NCBI GenBank assembly: GCA_027315405.1
Contig: DAHUYB010000057.1
Span: 1-64,000, forward strand
DNA length: 64,000 bases
Source: Gammaproteobacteria bacterium
GTDB taxonomy: Bacteria > Pseudomonadota > Gammaproteobacteria > Natronospirales > REEB76
Direction of reading: 5' to 3'
A program made the translations under genes and the position numbers. How positions within the stretch are numbered: the first letter of the stretch is position 1; every line of letters starts with the position of its first letter. A model generated the notes under the pieces. The model was given only the letters and a program-made list of their open reading frames with translations, was not told the origin of the DNA and did no database searches. Positions 33,796 to 44,352 of this stretch are shown here, piece by piece.

Positions 33796-34445
33796 CGAGC
33801 CATATCCATGCGCTGCAACTGTGACCGTGCGTGTTTGATAACCGTCTCGAACATGGGCAATGTCAAACGCCGGGTCTGGGTGTTGTAGCGGCTGCAATGA
33901 TAGGAATCCAGCAAGCTGATGCTTGTGGTCAACGTATGGCTCGTGCCGTGACGAAAGCGGAACAAACTGGGTTTAATCCTGAGCGCGCTCAACACTGCTT
34001 CATGGGCAATATGCCCAAGTGCCAGCACCACTGCGTTTGCGGGCAGCCGCGCCAATTCCGCCCGTAAATAGTGGTTGCAGGTTACGATTTCATTGCGTGC
34101 AGGTTTATTTTTTGGAGGTACGCATTTAACCGCATTGGTGATACGGCAATCATGCAATTGCAGCCCATCGTCCAGCGCCCGGGATTGCGGTGCGCTGGCA
34201 AAACCGAACTTGTGCAGGGTCTGGTACAGCAGGATGCCGGCGTGGTCACCTGTGAATGGCCGTCCACTGGCATTGGCACCGTGCAGACCTGGCGCCAATC
34301 CCACCACCAGCAGACGTGCCTGCGGATCGCCGAATGGGGGCACCGGCCGCGCATGGTAATCGGGATGCGCGCGGCGCACCTCGGCAAGAAAACCCGCGAG
34401 GCGTGGGCAACGAGTGCAGCGGATATCGAAATTACTGGAACGCAT
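33792..34445 (-). CDS. Uracil-DNA glycosylase, family 5 (UDGb) type
   Basis: A 217-residue enzyme. The iron-sulfur cysteines begin with CTRCPRLA; motif A reads GLAPGLHGANASGRPFTGD, which lacks the catalytic Asp/Asn of families 1 and 4 and is typical of family 5; motif B reads SYHCSRYNTQTRRL. It removes uracil, hypoxanthine or related bases from DNA. Its insertion between the gacA-type regulator gene and uvrC, with a four-base overlap to uvrC, links it to DNA repair. Confidence 0.88.
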   Translation of the reverse strand: MRSSNFDIRCTRCPRLAGFLAEVRRAHPDYHARPVPPFGDPQARLLVVGLAPGLHGANASGRPFTGDHAGILLYQTLHKFGFASAPQSRALDDGLQLHDCRITNAVKCVPPKNKPARNEIVTCNHYLRAELARLPANAVVLALGHIAHEAVLSALRIKPSLFRFRHGTSHTLTTSISLLDSYHCSRYNTQTRRLTLPMFETVIKHARSQLQRMDMAR

Positions 34446-34483
34446 GCCAAAGTGTAACCGGGATATCGCTGTGCGTCAGCGGG

Positions 34484-35146
34484 TCAATCGGGGGTGCCGG
34501 CGTGCTCCGGTCTTTCTTCAATGACACCGTAGCGCAGCGCCAGCCGGGTCAGTTCCACCGCATTGCTGACACCGAGCTTCTGGAACAAACGTGTACGATA
34601 GGTACTCACGGTTTTGGGACTCAAGTGCAGTTTCTCGGCAATGGCCTGCGGCGATTCACCGCCCGTGGTCATCAGCATCACCTGGGTTTCGCGCTGCGAT
34701 AGCTGCTCGAAAGGCGAGCCGTGCGTTCTACTCACCGCCGACAGCGCCAGCTGCTGGGCAATCACGGGGGTAATATAACGCCTGCCAGCATGTACTTGAC
34801 GGATGGCGGTGATGATTTCATCAGCCGCGCAGTCCTTGGTGAGATAGCCCTGGGCGCCGGCTTCCATGAGCCGCAGGGGGAAAGGCTCGGTGGCATGCAC
34901 GGAAACCACGATGACCTTGAGGTCGGGTTGAGTGGCCAGCAGCTTACGCGTGGCTTCGAATCCGCCGATGCCCGGCATGTTCACGTCCATCAGCACCACA
35001 TCGGCTTTGAGTGTGCGGCTCAACGCGATGGCGGCTTCTCCCGAGTCGGCCTCGCCCGCGATGCGCACATCCGGCGTATCTTCGAGTATCAGACGAATCC
35101 CTGTCCGCACAAGCTTGTGGTCATCCACCAGCAGGACACGGATCAT
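34484..35146 (-). CDS. uvrY: UvrY/GacA-type LuxR-family response regulator
   Basis: A 220-residue two-component regulator. The receiver has DD at residues 8-9, the phosphoacceptor Asp at 54 (VLMDVNMPG) and Lys in YLTKDCAADE. The LuxR-type helix-turn-helix is at 148-205 (LSQRETQVMLMTTGGESPQA, then LSPKTVSTYRTRLFQKLGV). With a BarA/GacS-type kinase, not in this window, it activates small RNAs that antagonise CsrA. Position upstream of uvrC supports orthology. Confidence 0.92.
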   Translation of the reverse strand: MIRVLLVDDHKLVRTGIRLILEDTPDVRIAGEADSGEAAIALSRTLKADVVLMDVNMPGIGGFEATRKLLATQPDLKVIVVSVHATEPFPLRLMEAGAQGYLTKDCAADEIITAIRQVHAGRRYITPVIAQQLALSAVSRTHGSPFEQLSQRETQVMLMTTGGESPQAIAEKLHLSPKTVSTYRTRLFQKLGVSNAVELTRLALRYGVIEERPEHAGTPD

Positions 35147-35233
35147 TTCTGCCCTTCTTTTCGAAAAATCGGAATGCCTGAGATCAAGGTTACTTCAAAC
35201 CCACGCCCCTGCCCATAGCCAGGGTCACTAATT

Positions 35234-36565
35234 TCACGGCATATTGGCGATAACCGCGTCGCCAAACCCCGAACAGCCCACTAGGGATGCGCCCGGTATG
35301 AGTTTTTGCATCTTCTCTTCCACGTTCTTGCGCGCGGCGATATCGCGCTTGGACACCCGGATCGCCTCCCGTAGCCGCGCCAGATCGTAAGTCATGATTT
35401 TTTTTGCGATGGTTTGCGCCACTCCGTGCATGATCTTGTCAGCCGCTTCGATCCAGCCCAGATAGCGCAGCATCATCTCCGCCGAGAGGATCAGCGAGCC
35501 GGGATTCACCTGGTCTTTGCCGGCGAATCCCGGCGCCGTGCCGTGGGTGGCCTCAAAGACCGCTATCGCGTCCGAGATGTTGGCGCCCGGCGCGATGCCG
35601 ATACCGCCTACCTGGGCCGCCAGCGCATCTGAAATGTAGTCGCCATTGAGATTCAGGGTGGCGATCACGTCAAAATCCTCCGGCCGCATGAGGATCTGCT
35701 GCAGAAAGTTGTCGGCGATCACATCTTTGACCACAATGTAATGGCCGGTCTTGGGGTTTCTGAACTTGCACCAGGGGCCGCCATCGATGTCCAGCGCTCC
35801 GAATTCCTCCTTGGCAAGCTGGTAGCCCCAGTTGCGGAACGCGCCTTCCGTGAATTTCATGATGTTGCCCTTATGCACCAGCGTTACCGAGACGCGGTCG
35901 TTGTCAATGGCGTAACGGATCGCCTTGCGTACCAGCCGCTGCGAGCCTTCCTTGGACACCGGTTTGATGCCGAGGCCGGAGCTGTTGGGAAAGCGGATGG
36001 CAGTCACGCCCATTTGGCGCTGCAGGAAATCGATGACTTTATGCACTTCCGGCGTGCCCGCGGCCCACTCGATGCCGGCATAGATATCCTCGGTGTTCTC
36101 GCGGAACACCACCATGTCGGTGAGCTCCGAATCTTTCATGGGCGTGGACACGCCGGGGAAATAGCGGATCGGGCGCACGCAGGCGTACAGGTCCAGCGCC
36201 TGGCGGATGACCACGTTCAAGGAGCGGATGCCGCCGCCGACGGGTGTGCCCAACGGACCCTTGATGGAGACCACGCACTCGCGCATGGCCTGCAAGGTCT
36301 CATCCGGCAAATAACTATCCTTGCCGTATTTCTGCATGGCCTGTTCGCCCGCATAGATTTCCATCCAGGCCATCCTGCGTTGGCTGCCATAAGCCTTGTG
36401 CACTGCGGCCTCCACCACCCTGCGCATGACCGGCGTCACGTCCACGCCGATGCCATCGCCCACTATATAAGGAATGATGGGTTGATCCGGGACGCTGATG
36501 CTGAAATCAGTATTGACCTTAATGGCAGCGCCGCCGGCGGGCGGCACGATTTTGGCGAACTTCAT
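35234..36565 (-). CDS. icd: Isocitrate dehydrogenase (NADP type)
   Basis: A 443-residue citric-acid-cycle enzyme. Substrate-binding sequence [20 protein letters not shown] and the loop [14 protein letters not shown] match Escherichia coli Icd closely; the Mg and isocitrate site Asp residues lie in [20 protein letters not shown], and the cofactor loop reads [20 protein letters not shown]. Cofactor specificity is inferred from the close family. The ATG at 36565 (MKFAKIVPP) is chosen over a longer frame. It diverges from rluE. Confidence 0.95.
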   Translation of the reverse strand: MKFAKIVPPAGGAAIKVNTDFSISVPDQPIIPYIVGDGIGVDVTPVMRRVVEAAVHKAYGSQRRMAWMEIYAGEQAMQKYGKDSYLPDETLQAMRECVVSIKGPLGTPVGGGIRSLNVVIRQALDLYACVRPIRYFPGVSTPMKDSELTDMVVFRENTEDIYAGIEWAAGTPEVHKVIDFLQRQMGVTAIRFPNSSGLGIKPVSKEGSQRLVRKAIRYAIDNDRVSVTLVHKGNIMKFTEGAFRNWGYQLAKEEFGALDIDGGPWCKFRNPKTGHYIVVKDVIADNFLQQILMRPEDFDVIATLNLNGDYISDALAAQVGGIGIAPGANISDAIAVFEATHGTAPGFAGKDQVNPGSLILSAEMMLRYLGWIEAADKIMHGVAQTIAKKIMTYDLARLREAIRVSKRDIAARKNVEEKMQKLIPGASLVGCSGFGDAVIANMP

Positions 36566-36655
36566 TACTGAAGCCTCATGGCGGGAGAACAGGGCTGCGG
36601 CACACAAACCGCAGCTCAAGCATAATCATAACACGCAGGTATAAATGGTCCGGTA

Positions 36656-37189
36656 ATGCCAACGCTGCTGTTCAACAAACCCTATGGCGTCATCTGTCAG
36701 TTCAGCGGCAACGGCAGCCGTCCGACGCTCGCGGATTTCATTGCCGTGAAGAATGTCTACCCCGCCGGACGACTGGATACGGACAGTGAAGGGCTGGTGA
36801 TGCTGACGAATGACGGCCGTTTACAGAGCCGCATCAGCCATCCGCGCCACAGGTTATCGAAGACTTATTGGGTACAGGTGGAACGCAACCCCACCGCGGA
36901 CGACCTGGAGCGCTTGCGCGTTGGTATTACGCTGAACGACGGCCCTACCCTGCCCGCGGAAGCGCGGCCGATTCCTGAACCGGAAAATCTCTGGCCCCGT
37001 GATCCACCCATCCGTTTCCGCAAAAACAGTCCCACAGCCTGGATTGAAGTGAAATTATGCGAAGGCCGCAACCGGCAGGTGCGACGCATGACTGCGGCGA
37101 TTGGCTACCCGACACTTCGATTGATCCGTTGGCAGATCGGCGATTGGACACTTGCCGGGCTCTATCCCGGCAAATGGCGCGAACTGTGA
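36656..37189 (+). CDS. rluE: 23S rRNA pseudouridine(2457) synthase RluE
   Basis: A 177-residue RsuA/RluE-type pseudouridine synthase without an S4 domain. The catalytic motif is [20 protein letters not shown], with Asp as nucleophile, and the later blocks are [10 protein letters not shown] and [20 protein letters not shown]. It modifies U2457 in the peptidyl-transferase region. It diverges from icd and its stop lies 4 bp from the convergent DAHP synthase. Confidence 0.92.
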   Translation: MPTLLFNKPYGVICQFSGNGSRPTLADFIAVKNVYPAGRLDTDSEGLVMLTNDGRLQSRISHPRHRLSKTYWVQVERNPTADDLERLRVGITLNDGPTLPAEARPIPEPENLWPRDPPIRFRKNSPTAWIEVKLCEGRNRQVRRMTAAIGYPTLRLIRWQIGDWTLAGLYPGKWREL

Positions 37190-37193
37190 GCAG

Positions 37194-38561
37194 TTAATTG
37201 ATGGAAAGTCGGGTTTTTACTTTTCGAGCAACGATACGCATGGCCATCTCCAGAGCCTGCTCATAGTTAAGTCGTGGATCCACCTGGGATTTATAGGCAC
37301 GCTCCAGATCGGTGTCGGTAAGCCCGCGGGCGCCGCCGGTGCATTCGGTCACATCGTCACCGGTGAGTTCGAAATGCACGCCGGCGAGCATACTGCCCAA
37401 TTGCTCGTGCAACGCGAAAGCCGCTTCCAGTTCCTCAAGAATGTTCTCGAAGCGCCGGGTTTTGATACCACTGGCGGTGGTCTCCGTATTGCCGTGCATG
37501 GGATCGCAAATCCACAGCACTTGCTTGCCCGTCTTGCGGATGGCTTCCACCAGGACGGGCAGTTTGTCATTGATATTTTTCGCGCCGAAGCGGTGTATCA
37601 GCGTAAGCCGCCCCAGTTCGTTATTCGGGTTGAGCACCGTGCAAAGCTCCAGCAAATGTTCCGCGCTCATGCCCACCCCCACCTTGACGGCGATGGGATT
37701 GGCGATGCCGCGAAAGTATTCCACGTGGGCACCACTCACATCCGCGGTACGCATGCCGACCCAGGGGAAATGGGTCGAGAGGTTGTACCAGCGGCCGGTT
37801 TCCGCCACGAACGTGGTCTGGGCCTGCTCATATAGAAGGTGCAGACCTTCGTGGCTGGTGAAGAAATCAATGCTGGCGCTCTCGGACAACGGCTGGCCGG
37901 AGATGGTTTCCATGAAATTCAGCGAATCCACAATCGACTGGACGATGCGCCGGTATTCCGCCTCCAACGGCGAGTTGCGCACAAAATCCAGATCCCAGTA
38001 TTCCGGGTGGTGCAGATCGGCAAAGCCGCCATCCACCAGTGCGCGCAGGTAATTCAGCGTAAGTGCCGCATGTTCGTAACCACGGAGCATGAGTTTCGGA
38101 TCGGCCGCGCGTTCGGCAGCGCTGAAACCGGAACGGTTGATGATATCCCCCCGGTAGCTCGGCAAGGTGAGACCGTTGCGGGTTTCATGTTCGACGGAAC
38201 GCGGCTTGGCGTACTGGCCGGCCATCCGGCCTACGCGGATGACGCGCTTTTTGAGCCCATGTACCAGCACCAAGCTCATCTGCAACAGTATCTTGAGCTT
38301 ATTGGCGATGGGCTCGGCGGTGCAGTCATCGAAGCTCTCGGCGCAATCACCACCTTGCAAAACGAAGCGCTCGCCGCATCCGGCTTCCGCCAGTTGACGG
38401 CGCAATTTGTCCACCTCGCCCCAGGTGACCAAAGGCGGACGCCGGTGGATTTCCGCCAGCACCCGGTCAACGGCCAGCGCATCGGAATACAGCGGCTGCT
38501 GGTCAGCGGTAAGTGACTGCCAGCTGTGCGGCTGCCATTTTTGTGCGAGTTTATGCTCCAT
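37194..38561 (-). CDS. Class II 3-deoxy-7-phosphoheptulonate synthase (DAHP synthase)
   Basis: A 455-residue first enzyme of the shikimate pathway, joining phosphoenolpyruvate and erythrose 4-phosphate. Class II (plant/Mycobacterium type) motifs are clear: FVLQGGDCAESF with the metal Cys, RVGRMAGQYAKPRS, and WICDPMHGNTETT. The ATG at 38561 (MEHKLAQKWQP) is preferred over a start 10 codons upstream. It is divergent from the saccharopine dehydrogenase gene, 190 bp away. Confidence 0.95.
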   Translation of the reverse strand: MEHKLAQKWQPHSWQSLTADQQPLYSDALAVDRVLAEIHRRPPLVTWGEVDKLRRQLAEAGCGERFVLQGGDCAESFDDCTAEPIANKLKILLQMSLVLVHGLKKRVIRVGRMAGQYAKPRSVEHETRNGLTLPSYRGDIINRSGFSAAERAADPKLMLRGYEHAALTLNYLRALVDGGFADLHHPEYWDLDFVRNSPLEAEYRRIVQSIVDSLNFMETISGQPLSESASIDFFTSHEGLHLLYEQAQTTFVAETGRWYNLSTHFPWVGMRTADVSGAHVEYFRGIANPIAVKVGVGMSAEHLLELCTVLNPNNELGRLTLIHRFGAKNINDKLPVLVEAIRKTGKQVLWICDPMHGNTETTASGIKTRRFENILEELEAAFALHEQLGSMLAGVHFELTGDDVTECTGGARGLTDTDLERAYKSQVDPRLNYEQALEMAMRIVARKVKTRLSIN

Positions 38562-38751
38562 GGTTGCGTGACATGCTACACGGGCAGTCACATTGGGAAA
38601 AGCATAACTGGCGCCGGGCAGGTTAAATTCGTTAAAATCATCGTTTTACGGATGTATCGCCTGCCTCTTTCCCCAGTGTGCTTTCGCACGGCACCGCATA
38701 GGGCCCGGTCCGCCTGGACGGATGTCCTTTGAACTGACAGGAGCTTTATAC

Positions 38752-39909
38752 ATGCATCGTGTTCTCGTACTTGGAGCTGGCAAGATCGGCTCCCTGCTCT
38801 CCGGCTTGCTGGCTGCATCGGGGGATTACCAGGTGGATGTGGGTGACGTGAATGCGCACACAGCCCAGGCGATCGCCAGCGGCTATAAGCTGGCCAACAT
38901 CAAGGCCCATCAGGTGGATGCCGCCAGTAAAGAGGCTTTGGAAAAGCATCTTGAGATCCATGCTGTGGATGCGGTGATCTCCAGCCTGCCATATTTTTGC
39001 AACCCGCCGGTGGCCGAAGTGGCCCGTAAACTCAAGTTGCATTACTTTGACCTCACCGAGGACGTGGAGGTAGCCCGCGCAGTCACCAAAATCAGCCAGG
39101 GCGCCGACACGACATTTGCACCCCAGTGCGGGCTGGCTCCCGGTTTCATCAGCATCGCCGCCAATGAACTCATGAGCCACTTTACTGCCATCCACGATGT
39201 GAAACTGCGTGTGGGTGCCCTGCCTCAAAACCCCGGCAACATGACCAAGTATGCGCTCACCTGGTCGTCGGACGGGGTGATCAACGAATACGGCAATCTC
39301 TGCTATGGAGTAGCTGACGGCAAACCCGCCACCTTGATGCCGTTGGAAGGATTGGAAACCATCCAGCTGGAAGGCAGATTGTACGAGGCCTTCAATACCT
39401 CAGGCGGCCTGGGCTCACTGGCTGAAACCTATGCAGGTAAACTGCGCAATCTCACCTACAAGACCATGCGCTATCCGGGACATTGTGAACTTATGCGGAT
39501 ACTCATGAATGACCTGCGCATGAACGAACACCGGAATGAACTCAAGCTGATCATGGAACGTGCGGTACCGCGCACCGTGCAGGATATTGTTCTGGTATAT
39601 GTGTCCGTCACCGGCATGCAACATGGCAAATTCATGGAAGAGAATTACCTAAATCAAATTTATCCGCAACAGATTGCCGGCAAACTCTGGTCGGCCATCC
39701 AGGTAACAACCAGCGCCGGCGTGTGTGCGGTGGTGGACCTGGTGCTAAAAAAGCCAGAAGTCTACAAAGGCCTGGTGAAACAGGAACAGTTCCAGCTCGG
39801 TGAGGTGTTGGCCAACCGCTTTGGCAAAGCATACGCCCAGGCGGAAACCGCGGAATTGTCGGCGCGGTTGGTACGCAGCGGCGAAGCTGCCAAACAATTT
39901 GTAGCCTGA
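38752..39909 (+). CDS. Saccharopine dehydrogenase (glutamate-forming) family
   Basis: A 385-residue NAD(P)-binding enzyme. The Rossmann motif [18 protein letters not shown] is at residue 4, and [20 protein letters not shown], then [19 protein letters not shown], match the LYS9-type fold. It would split saccharopine into glutamate and aminoadipate semialdehyde. AGGAG precedes the ATG at 38752. The next gene, 10 bp downstream, encodes the matching semialdehyde dehydrogenase, so the pair probably forms the second half of lysine degradation. The lysine-ketoglutarate reductase step is not seen here. Confidence 0.87.
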   Translation: MHRVLVLGAGKIGSLLSGLLAASGDYQVDVGDVNAHTAQAIASGYKLANIKAHQVDAASKEALEKHLEIHAVDAVISSLPYFCNPPVAEVARKLKLHYFDLTEDVEVARAVTKISQGADTTFAPQCGLAPGFISIAANELMSHFTAIHDVKLRVGALPQNPGNMTKYALTWSSDGVINEYGNLCYGVADGKPATLMPLEGLETIQLEGRLYEAFNTSGGLGSLAETYAGKLRNLTYKTMRYPGHCELMRILMNDLRMNEHRNELKLIMERAVPRTVQDIVLVYVSVTGMQHGKFMEENYLNQIYPQQIAGKLWSAIQVTTSAGVCAVVDLVLKKPEVYKGLVKQEQFQLGEVLANRFGKAYAQAETAELSARLVRSGEAAKQFVA

Positions 39910-39919
39910 GGAGGACTTG

Positions 39920-41458
39920 ATGGCAAAAGTGACTATTACCGGGATATTGCAATCGTTGGGGCTGGAAAAGACCAATGCCGGCGTGTGGTCCGCTACTGGC
40001 GGCTGGCACAAGAGCCGCGGCGGCGAACTGCTGGAATCCATCAACCCGGCAACCGGCAAGGTTATCGCGCGCGTTGTCTGTGCCACCGAAGACGACTACG
40101 AACAGGTCATTGAAGATGCCCAAGCGGCATTTCATGCCTGGCGCGAAGTTCCAGCACCCAAACGCGGTGAAGCGGTACGGCTGATCGCCGAAGCTCTGCG
40201 CAAGCACAAAAACGCCCTGGGTAATTTGGTCTCCCTGGAGATGGGTAAAATCAAGGCCGAGGGCGACGGCGAAGTGCAGGAAATGATAGACATCGCCGAT
40301 TTTGCCGTGGGCCAGTCGCGTATGCTCTATGGGAATACCATGCACTCGGAACGCCCGCATCACCGCATGTATGAGCAGTGGCACCCCTATGGCGTGGTGG
40401 GCGTCATCAGCGCCTTCAATTTTCCGGTGGCGGTGTGGTCCTGGAACGCTTTCCTGTCCGCCATTTGCGGCAATGCCACGGTCTGGAAACCCTCGCCGCG
40501 CACCCCGCTATGCGCGATTGCAGTGCAGCATATCTGCAATCGGGTGCTGAAAAAGCACGGTTATCCGGCCATCTTTTCCCTCTTCGTGGACAAAAGCGTA
40601 CGACTTGCGGAGAAATTTGCCAAAGACCCGCGCGTGTCGCTCATCTCCTTCACCGGCTCCTCGGCGGTTGGCCGTAAGGTCGGCGAGATGGTGGCGGCCC
40701 GCTTGGGCCGCGCACTGCTGGAACTGGGCGGCAATAACGCCATCATCGTGGATGAAAGCGCCGACCTGAAACTGGTGGTGCCGGCCGTTATGTTTGGCGC
40801 CGTGGGTACCGCTGGCCAACGCTGCACTTCCACACGCCGCCTCATTGTGCATGAAAATATCATGGGTGAACTGGTAGATAAGCTTGCGCATGCCTATAAA
40901 CAGGTGCCGATCGGCGATCCATTGGCGGAAAACACACTCATGGGTCCGCTCTGCAGCGAAGATGCAGTAAAACATTATCGCGCGGCTATCAGCGCCATAA
41001 AAAAAGTCGGCGGTAAAATTGTCTGCGGCGGCAAGGTACTGAACCGTCCAGGTTACTTCGTGGAACCCACCATCGTGCGTGCCAACAGCGGTTGGGATAT
41101 CGTCAAAACCGAAACCTTTGCTTCGATCCTATATGTCATGTCATTTCATGCGCTGGAAGAAGCAGTGCGCATGCACAACGACGTGCCCCAAGGCCTATCC
41201 TCCGCTATCTTCACTCGCAACCTGAAGAACGCGGAATATTTTCTCTCCGCAGTCGGCAGCGATTGCGGCATCGCCAACGTGAACATTGGCACCTCCGGCG
41301 CCGAGATCGGCGGCGCCTTCGGTGGTGAGAAGGAAACCGGCGGCGGGCGCGAATCCGGCTCGGATGCCTGGAAGCAATACATGCGACGCCAGACCAATAC
41401 CATCAACTGGTCTGACCAATTGCCTCTGGCACAAGGCATCAAATTCGATGTGGGTTGA
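39920..41458 (+). CDS. Aldehyde dehydrogenase, ALDH7/aminoadipate-semialdehyde dehydrogenase type
   Basis: A 512-residue NAD-dependent dehydrogenase. The general base Glu is in [13 protein letters not shown] and the catalytic Cys in [14 protein letters not shown]; the N-terminal pattern [15 protein letters not shown] and the end [20 protein letters not shown] fit the ALDH7A1 (antiquitin) family. It likely oxidises aminoadipate semialdehyde to aminoadipate. GAGGAG precedes the ATG at 39920. An intrinsic terminator follows. Confidence 0.92.
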   Translation: MAKVTITGILQSLGLEKTNAGVWSATGGWHKSRGGELLESINPATGKVIARVVCATEDDYEQVIEDAQAAFHAWREVPAPKRGEAVRLIAEALRKHKNALGNLVSLEMGKIKAEGDGEVQEMIDIADFAVGQSRMLYGNTMHSERPHHRMYEQWHPYGVVGVISAFNFPVAVWSWNAFLSAICGNATVWKPSPRTPLCAIAVQHICNRVLKKHGYPAIFSLFVDKSVRLAEKFAKDPRVSLISFTGSSAVGRKVGEMVAARLGRALLELGGNNAIIVDESADLKLVVPAVMFGAVGTAGQRCTSTRRLIVHENIMGELVDKLAHAYKQVPIGDPLAENTLMGPLCSEDAVKHYRAAISAIKKVGGKIVCGGKVLNRPGYFVEPTIVRANSGWDIVKTETFASILYVMSFHALEEAVRMHNDVPQGLSSAIFTRNLKNAEYFLSAVGSDCGIANVNIGTSGAEIGGAFGGEKETGGGRESGSDAWKQYMRRQTNTINWSDQLPLAQGIKFDVG

Positions 41459-41487
41459 AATACCGGGCATTGGATGATGAAAAGCCA

Positions 41488-41516
41488 CAACGTCGCGCTT
41501 CGCGCGACGTTGTTTT
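41488..41516 (+). terminator. Intrinsic terminator after the lysine-degradation pair
   Basis: CAACGTCGCGC and GCGCGACGTTG form a perfect 11-bp stem with a TTC loop, followed by TTTT. It ends the saccharopine/aldehyde dehydrogenase unit 30 bp past the last stop codon. Confidence 0.88.
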
Positions 41517-41534
41517 GTAACAGGAATACGCACT

Positions 41535-42371
41535 TTGCTGGCACTGCATCTTTTGTTACTCGCCGTTCTTCAGGGTATTACCGAGCTGTTCCCCATCAGC
41601 AGCCTCGGTCACAGCATCCTGGTACCCGCGCTGCTCAATTGGCGGATTAATCGGGAGGCTACCTGGTTCCTGCCATACATAGTGGTGTTGCATCTCGGCA
41701 CCGCCACAGCACTCTTTATATATTTCTGGCGCGACTGGTTTACGCTGCTTGGCGGCGCCTGGAAAGCACGCGGCAATCTGAACAATCCTCATGCCCGTTT
41801 GTTCTGGTTACTGGTAGTAGGCACCGTCCCTGCGGGCATTCTCGGTCTGCTGCTGGAACGTAAAATCAAAGCACTGTTTGGCAGCTTCGTGGTGGCCGCT
41901 GTTTTCCTGATGATAAACGGCATAATTCTGTTCATCGGTGATGCACTCAAACAGCGTGCCGCACGTCACGAGTTGGTGAAAATGAGCTGGTGGCGCGCCT
42001 TTGGCATTGGCTGCGCCCAGGCCCTGGCGCTGATTCCCGGTATTTCGCGTTCAGGCGCCACGCTGGTGGCGGGCGTGTGGTCAGGACTCGATTACGCGTC
42101 GTCCGCACGCTTTTCCTTTTTGTTGGCCACACCGATTATCGGCGCGGCCGGCCTACTGGAAGTGCCGCAACTCATCAAACACCGGACAACAATGCCTGAA
42201 GATCTTTTGCTGACTCTCATAATGGGCGGGCTACTCGCGGGTGTTTTTGCTTGGCTGAGCGTCTGGTTTTTGATGAAGTATTTCAAACGACATGAAATGA
42301 CTGCGCTACGGCCCTTCGGCATCTATTGCCTGTTGGCGGGCGCCATAGCGCTGCTGATGCATTACGCATGA
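41535..42371 (+). CDS. uppP: Undecaprenyl-diphosphate phosphatase, UppP/BacA family
   Basis: A 278-residue protein with about eight membrane helices. The first catalytic block reads LQGITELFPISSLGHSILVP and the second ALALIPGISRSGATLVAGVW, the two half-sites of the family. It recycles the lipid carrier of peptidoglycan synthesis. The TTG start has AGGA upstream and begins directly with the first membrane helix. SLGH instead of the common STGH is a small departure. Confidence 0.88.
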   Translation: MLALHLLLLAVLQGITELFPISSLGHSILVPALLNWRINREATWFLPYIVVLHLGTATALFIYFWRDWFTLLGGAWKARGNLNNPHARLFWLLVVGTVPAGILGLLLERKIKALFGSFVVAAVFLMINGIILFIGDALKQRAARHELVKMSWWRAFGIGCAQALALIPGISRSGATLVAGVWSGLDYASSARFSFLLATPIIGAAGLLEVPQLIKHRTTMPEDLLLTLIMGGLLAGVFAWLSVWFLMKYFKRHEMTALRPFGIYCLLAGAIALLMHYA

Positions 42372-42526
42372 ATCCTGTAGCATGGCTATTGATCGCTCGC
42401 ATAGCACACGCCCGGTCGGTGCCGCGCACGCGATTTTACCGGGTCATCCCATTTGATTGATTTTCCACGCAGAAAGTATATGGTGAACGCATTCCGAGAT
42501 AAGCACCCCAGTTGACAAACCACCCT

Positions 42527-44293
42527 ATGACAGATGATTCCACAAGTTTTCTGGCGCGACTCAAACGCCATCATATTTACCGGGTCGCGACCGTCTATGC
42601 AATTGCCGGCTGGGTACTCATCCAGCTTTCCAACGGAATTTTTCCGGACTTCGGCTTGCCGCGCACCAGCGTGCGCGTTGTCATCGCGATTATCGCACTG
42701 GGCTTGCCGGTGGTGCTGGTGCTGGCCTGGATGTTCATTCGACCTGTTGATCCGGAGAAACTTGCTCATTGGCAACGCCGGCGCTGGCGGCTGGGATCAC
42801 TGTTATCCATGATTGTCATTGCCTTTGTCAGCATTTCGGGGATATATATCTGGAAAGTCACCTCCGAATCGTCGGCCCCAGCCGCCGGGGTGCCCGCAGT
42901 CAGCGAGATAGCGGCATTTAATCCGCCGGCGAACTCTATTGCCGTACTGCCATTTCAGAATCTGAGCAATAATCCGACACGCCAATATTTCAGCGACGGC
43001 ATCACCCAGGAACTTACCAATGCCCTGGGTCAAATAACCGGCCTGCGAGTTATCGCCTGGCAATCCATGGCCGGTTACCGCAACAGCGCACTGCCCGCGA
43101 ATGCCATCGGTAAAGAACTGAACGTGGCCTACATGCTCGTCGGCAGTGTGATGCGCGAAGGCAACGAGCTGCGTGTTTACGCCGAATTGGTAAATACGAT
43201 GAACGGCTATCAGCTGTGGTCGAATAAATATGACCGGTCACTTAAGGATATATTCGCGGTACAGGACGACATTTCAAGGGCTATCGCCGGTTCCTTGCAG
43301 TTGGAGCTCAGCGGCAATGGCCACCTGGTGACCGCCCCAACTATCAGCACGCAAGCCCATGATGCTTATCTGAAAGGCATGGAAGCTTTTAATGTTCGCA
43401 CCACCGCCAATCTCTATAAGGCTATCAAATATTTCCAGCGAGCCATCAAATTGGATCCGGGTTACGCCGAGGCCTATGCCCAACTCGGCGGAGCCTACAC
43501 GGTGCTTCCGGAAGTCACCTCCATGACGTACACGAAAGCCAATGCCAAAGCCAGGCCAGTGATCCAGAAAGCAATCGCCATCAACCCGAATCTGGCTCAA
43601 GCGCATGCGGTATTGGCCAACATTTATATTTCGGAGCACAATACCGATGCCGCCAAAGCCGAGCTGTTGAAGACCCTGGCTTTGGATCCCAGCAATGCGT
43701 CCGCACATAGCAGCTACGCTTTCCTGTTGCCGCTTAAGGATGCGTTGGCGCAATATCAACAAGCTGCCATGCTGAACCCGGAATATTGGGCGGTACAAAT
43801 GAATTTGGGCAGCGCCTATGCCGAACTCGAGGAGATTCCGCAGGCAATCAAAACCTATCGAATCGCCCAACGACTGTCCCCCACAAATATCGATGCACCG
43901 CTGGAAATCGCTTACCTGCGCCACCTGCAATCCCAAAATACAGAGTCGGTACGCGTGCTTGCCGACATGAAGGTCGCAAACAAAGCCGATGCCAAAATAT
44001 TGGAGGCCTCGCGCCTTAGCTACGCTGCACTGCTGGATCCACGACTGCGAAATCAGGCGCTAGCCACTCTCGACAAGCTTGCGGGTGACAAAAACGGTGG
44101 ATTTGACCAATACTACCTGGCTACCGCCTACATCGTACTGGGAGAAAAGCTCAAGGCCATACAATTGATACAACAATTCTGCGGTAACGCGCCGGATACT
44201 TGTAATGATATCGCGGTTGATACCCATTACCAGTTGCTGCGCAATGAAAAGGAATTCCAAAAACTTGTGACTCAATACGAGCTTAAATACTAA
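42527..44293 (+). CDS. Membrane-anchored TolB-like/TPR protein
   Basis: A 588-residue protein. After a short cytoplasmic part (SFLARLKRHHIYRVATVYAI) come two or three membrane segments to about residue 115; then the FlgO/TolB-like domain (NSIAVLPFQNLSNNPTRQYF followed by SDGITQELTNALGQI) and, from about residue 270, a run of TPR units (AIKYFQRAIKLDPGYAEAYA, then LKTLALDPSNASAHSSYA). This arrangement is that of the adenylate-cyclase-associated family, but no cyclase or HTH domain is present here. The ligand is unknown. The ATG at 42527 is chosen over a TTG five codons earlier. Confidence 0.8.
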   Translation: MTDDSTSFLARLKRHHIYRVATVYAIAGWVLIQLSNGIFPDFGLPRTSVRVVIAIIALGLPVVLVLAWMFIRPVDPEKLAHWQRRRWRLGSLLSMIVIAFVSISGIYIWKVTSESSAPAAGVPAVSEIAAFNPPANSIAVLPFQNLSNNPTRQYFSDGITQELTNALGQITGLRVIAWQSMAGYRNSALPANAIGKELNVAYMLVGSVMREGNELRVYAELVNTMNGYQLWSNKYDRSLKDIFAVQDDISRAIAGSLQLELSGNGHLVTAPTISTQAHDAYLKGMEAFNVRTTANLYKAIKYFQRAIKLDPGYAEAYAQLGGAYTVLPEVTSMTYTKANAKARPVIQKAIAINPNLAQAHAVLANIYISEHNTDAAKAELLKTLALDPSNASAHSSYAFLLPLKDALAQYQQAAMLNPEYWAVQMNLGSAYAELEEIPQAIKTYRIAQRLSPTNIDAPLEIAYLRHLQSQNTESVRVLADMKVANKADAKILEASRLSYAALLDPRLRNQALATLDKLAGDKNGGFDQYYLATAYIVLGEKLKAIQLIQQFCGNAPDTCNDIAVDTHYQLLRNEKEFQKLVTQYELKY

Positions 44294-44315
44294 ATTATGG
44301 ATTACGTATATATCT

Positions 44316-44334
44316 TGCCGTTGCCTAAACGGCA
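44316..44334. terminator. Weak hairpin between convergent genes
   Basis: TGCCGTT and AACGGCA form a 7-bp stem around GCCTA between the convergent TPR and asparaginase genes. There is no good U tract in either direction, so termination is uncertain. Confidence 0.25.
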
Positions 44335-44352
44335 TTAATGACGCCAGCATTA

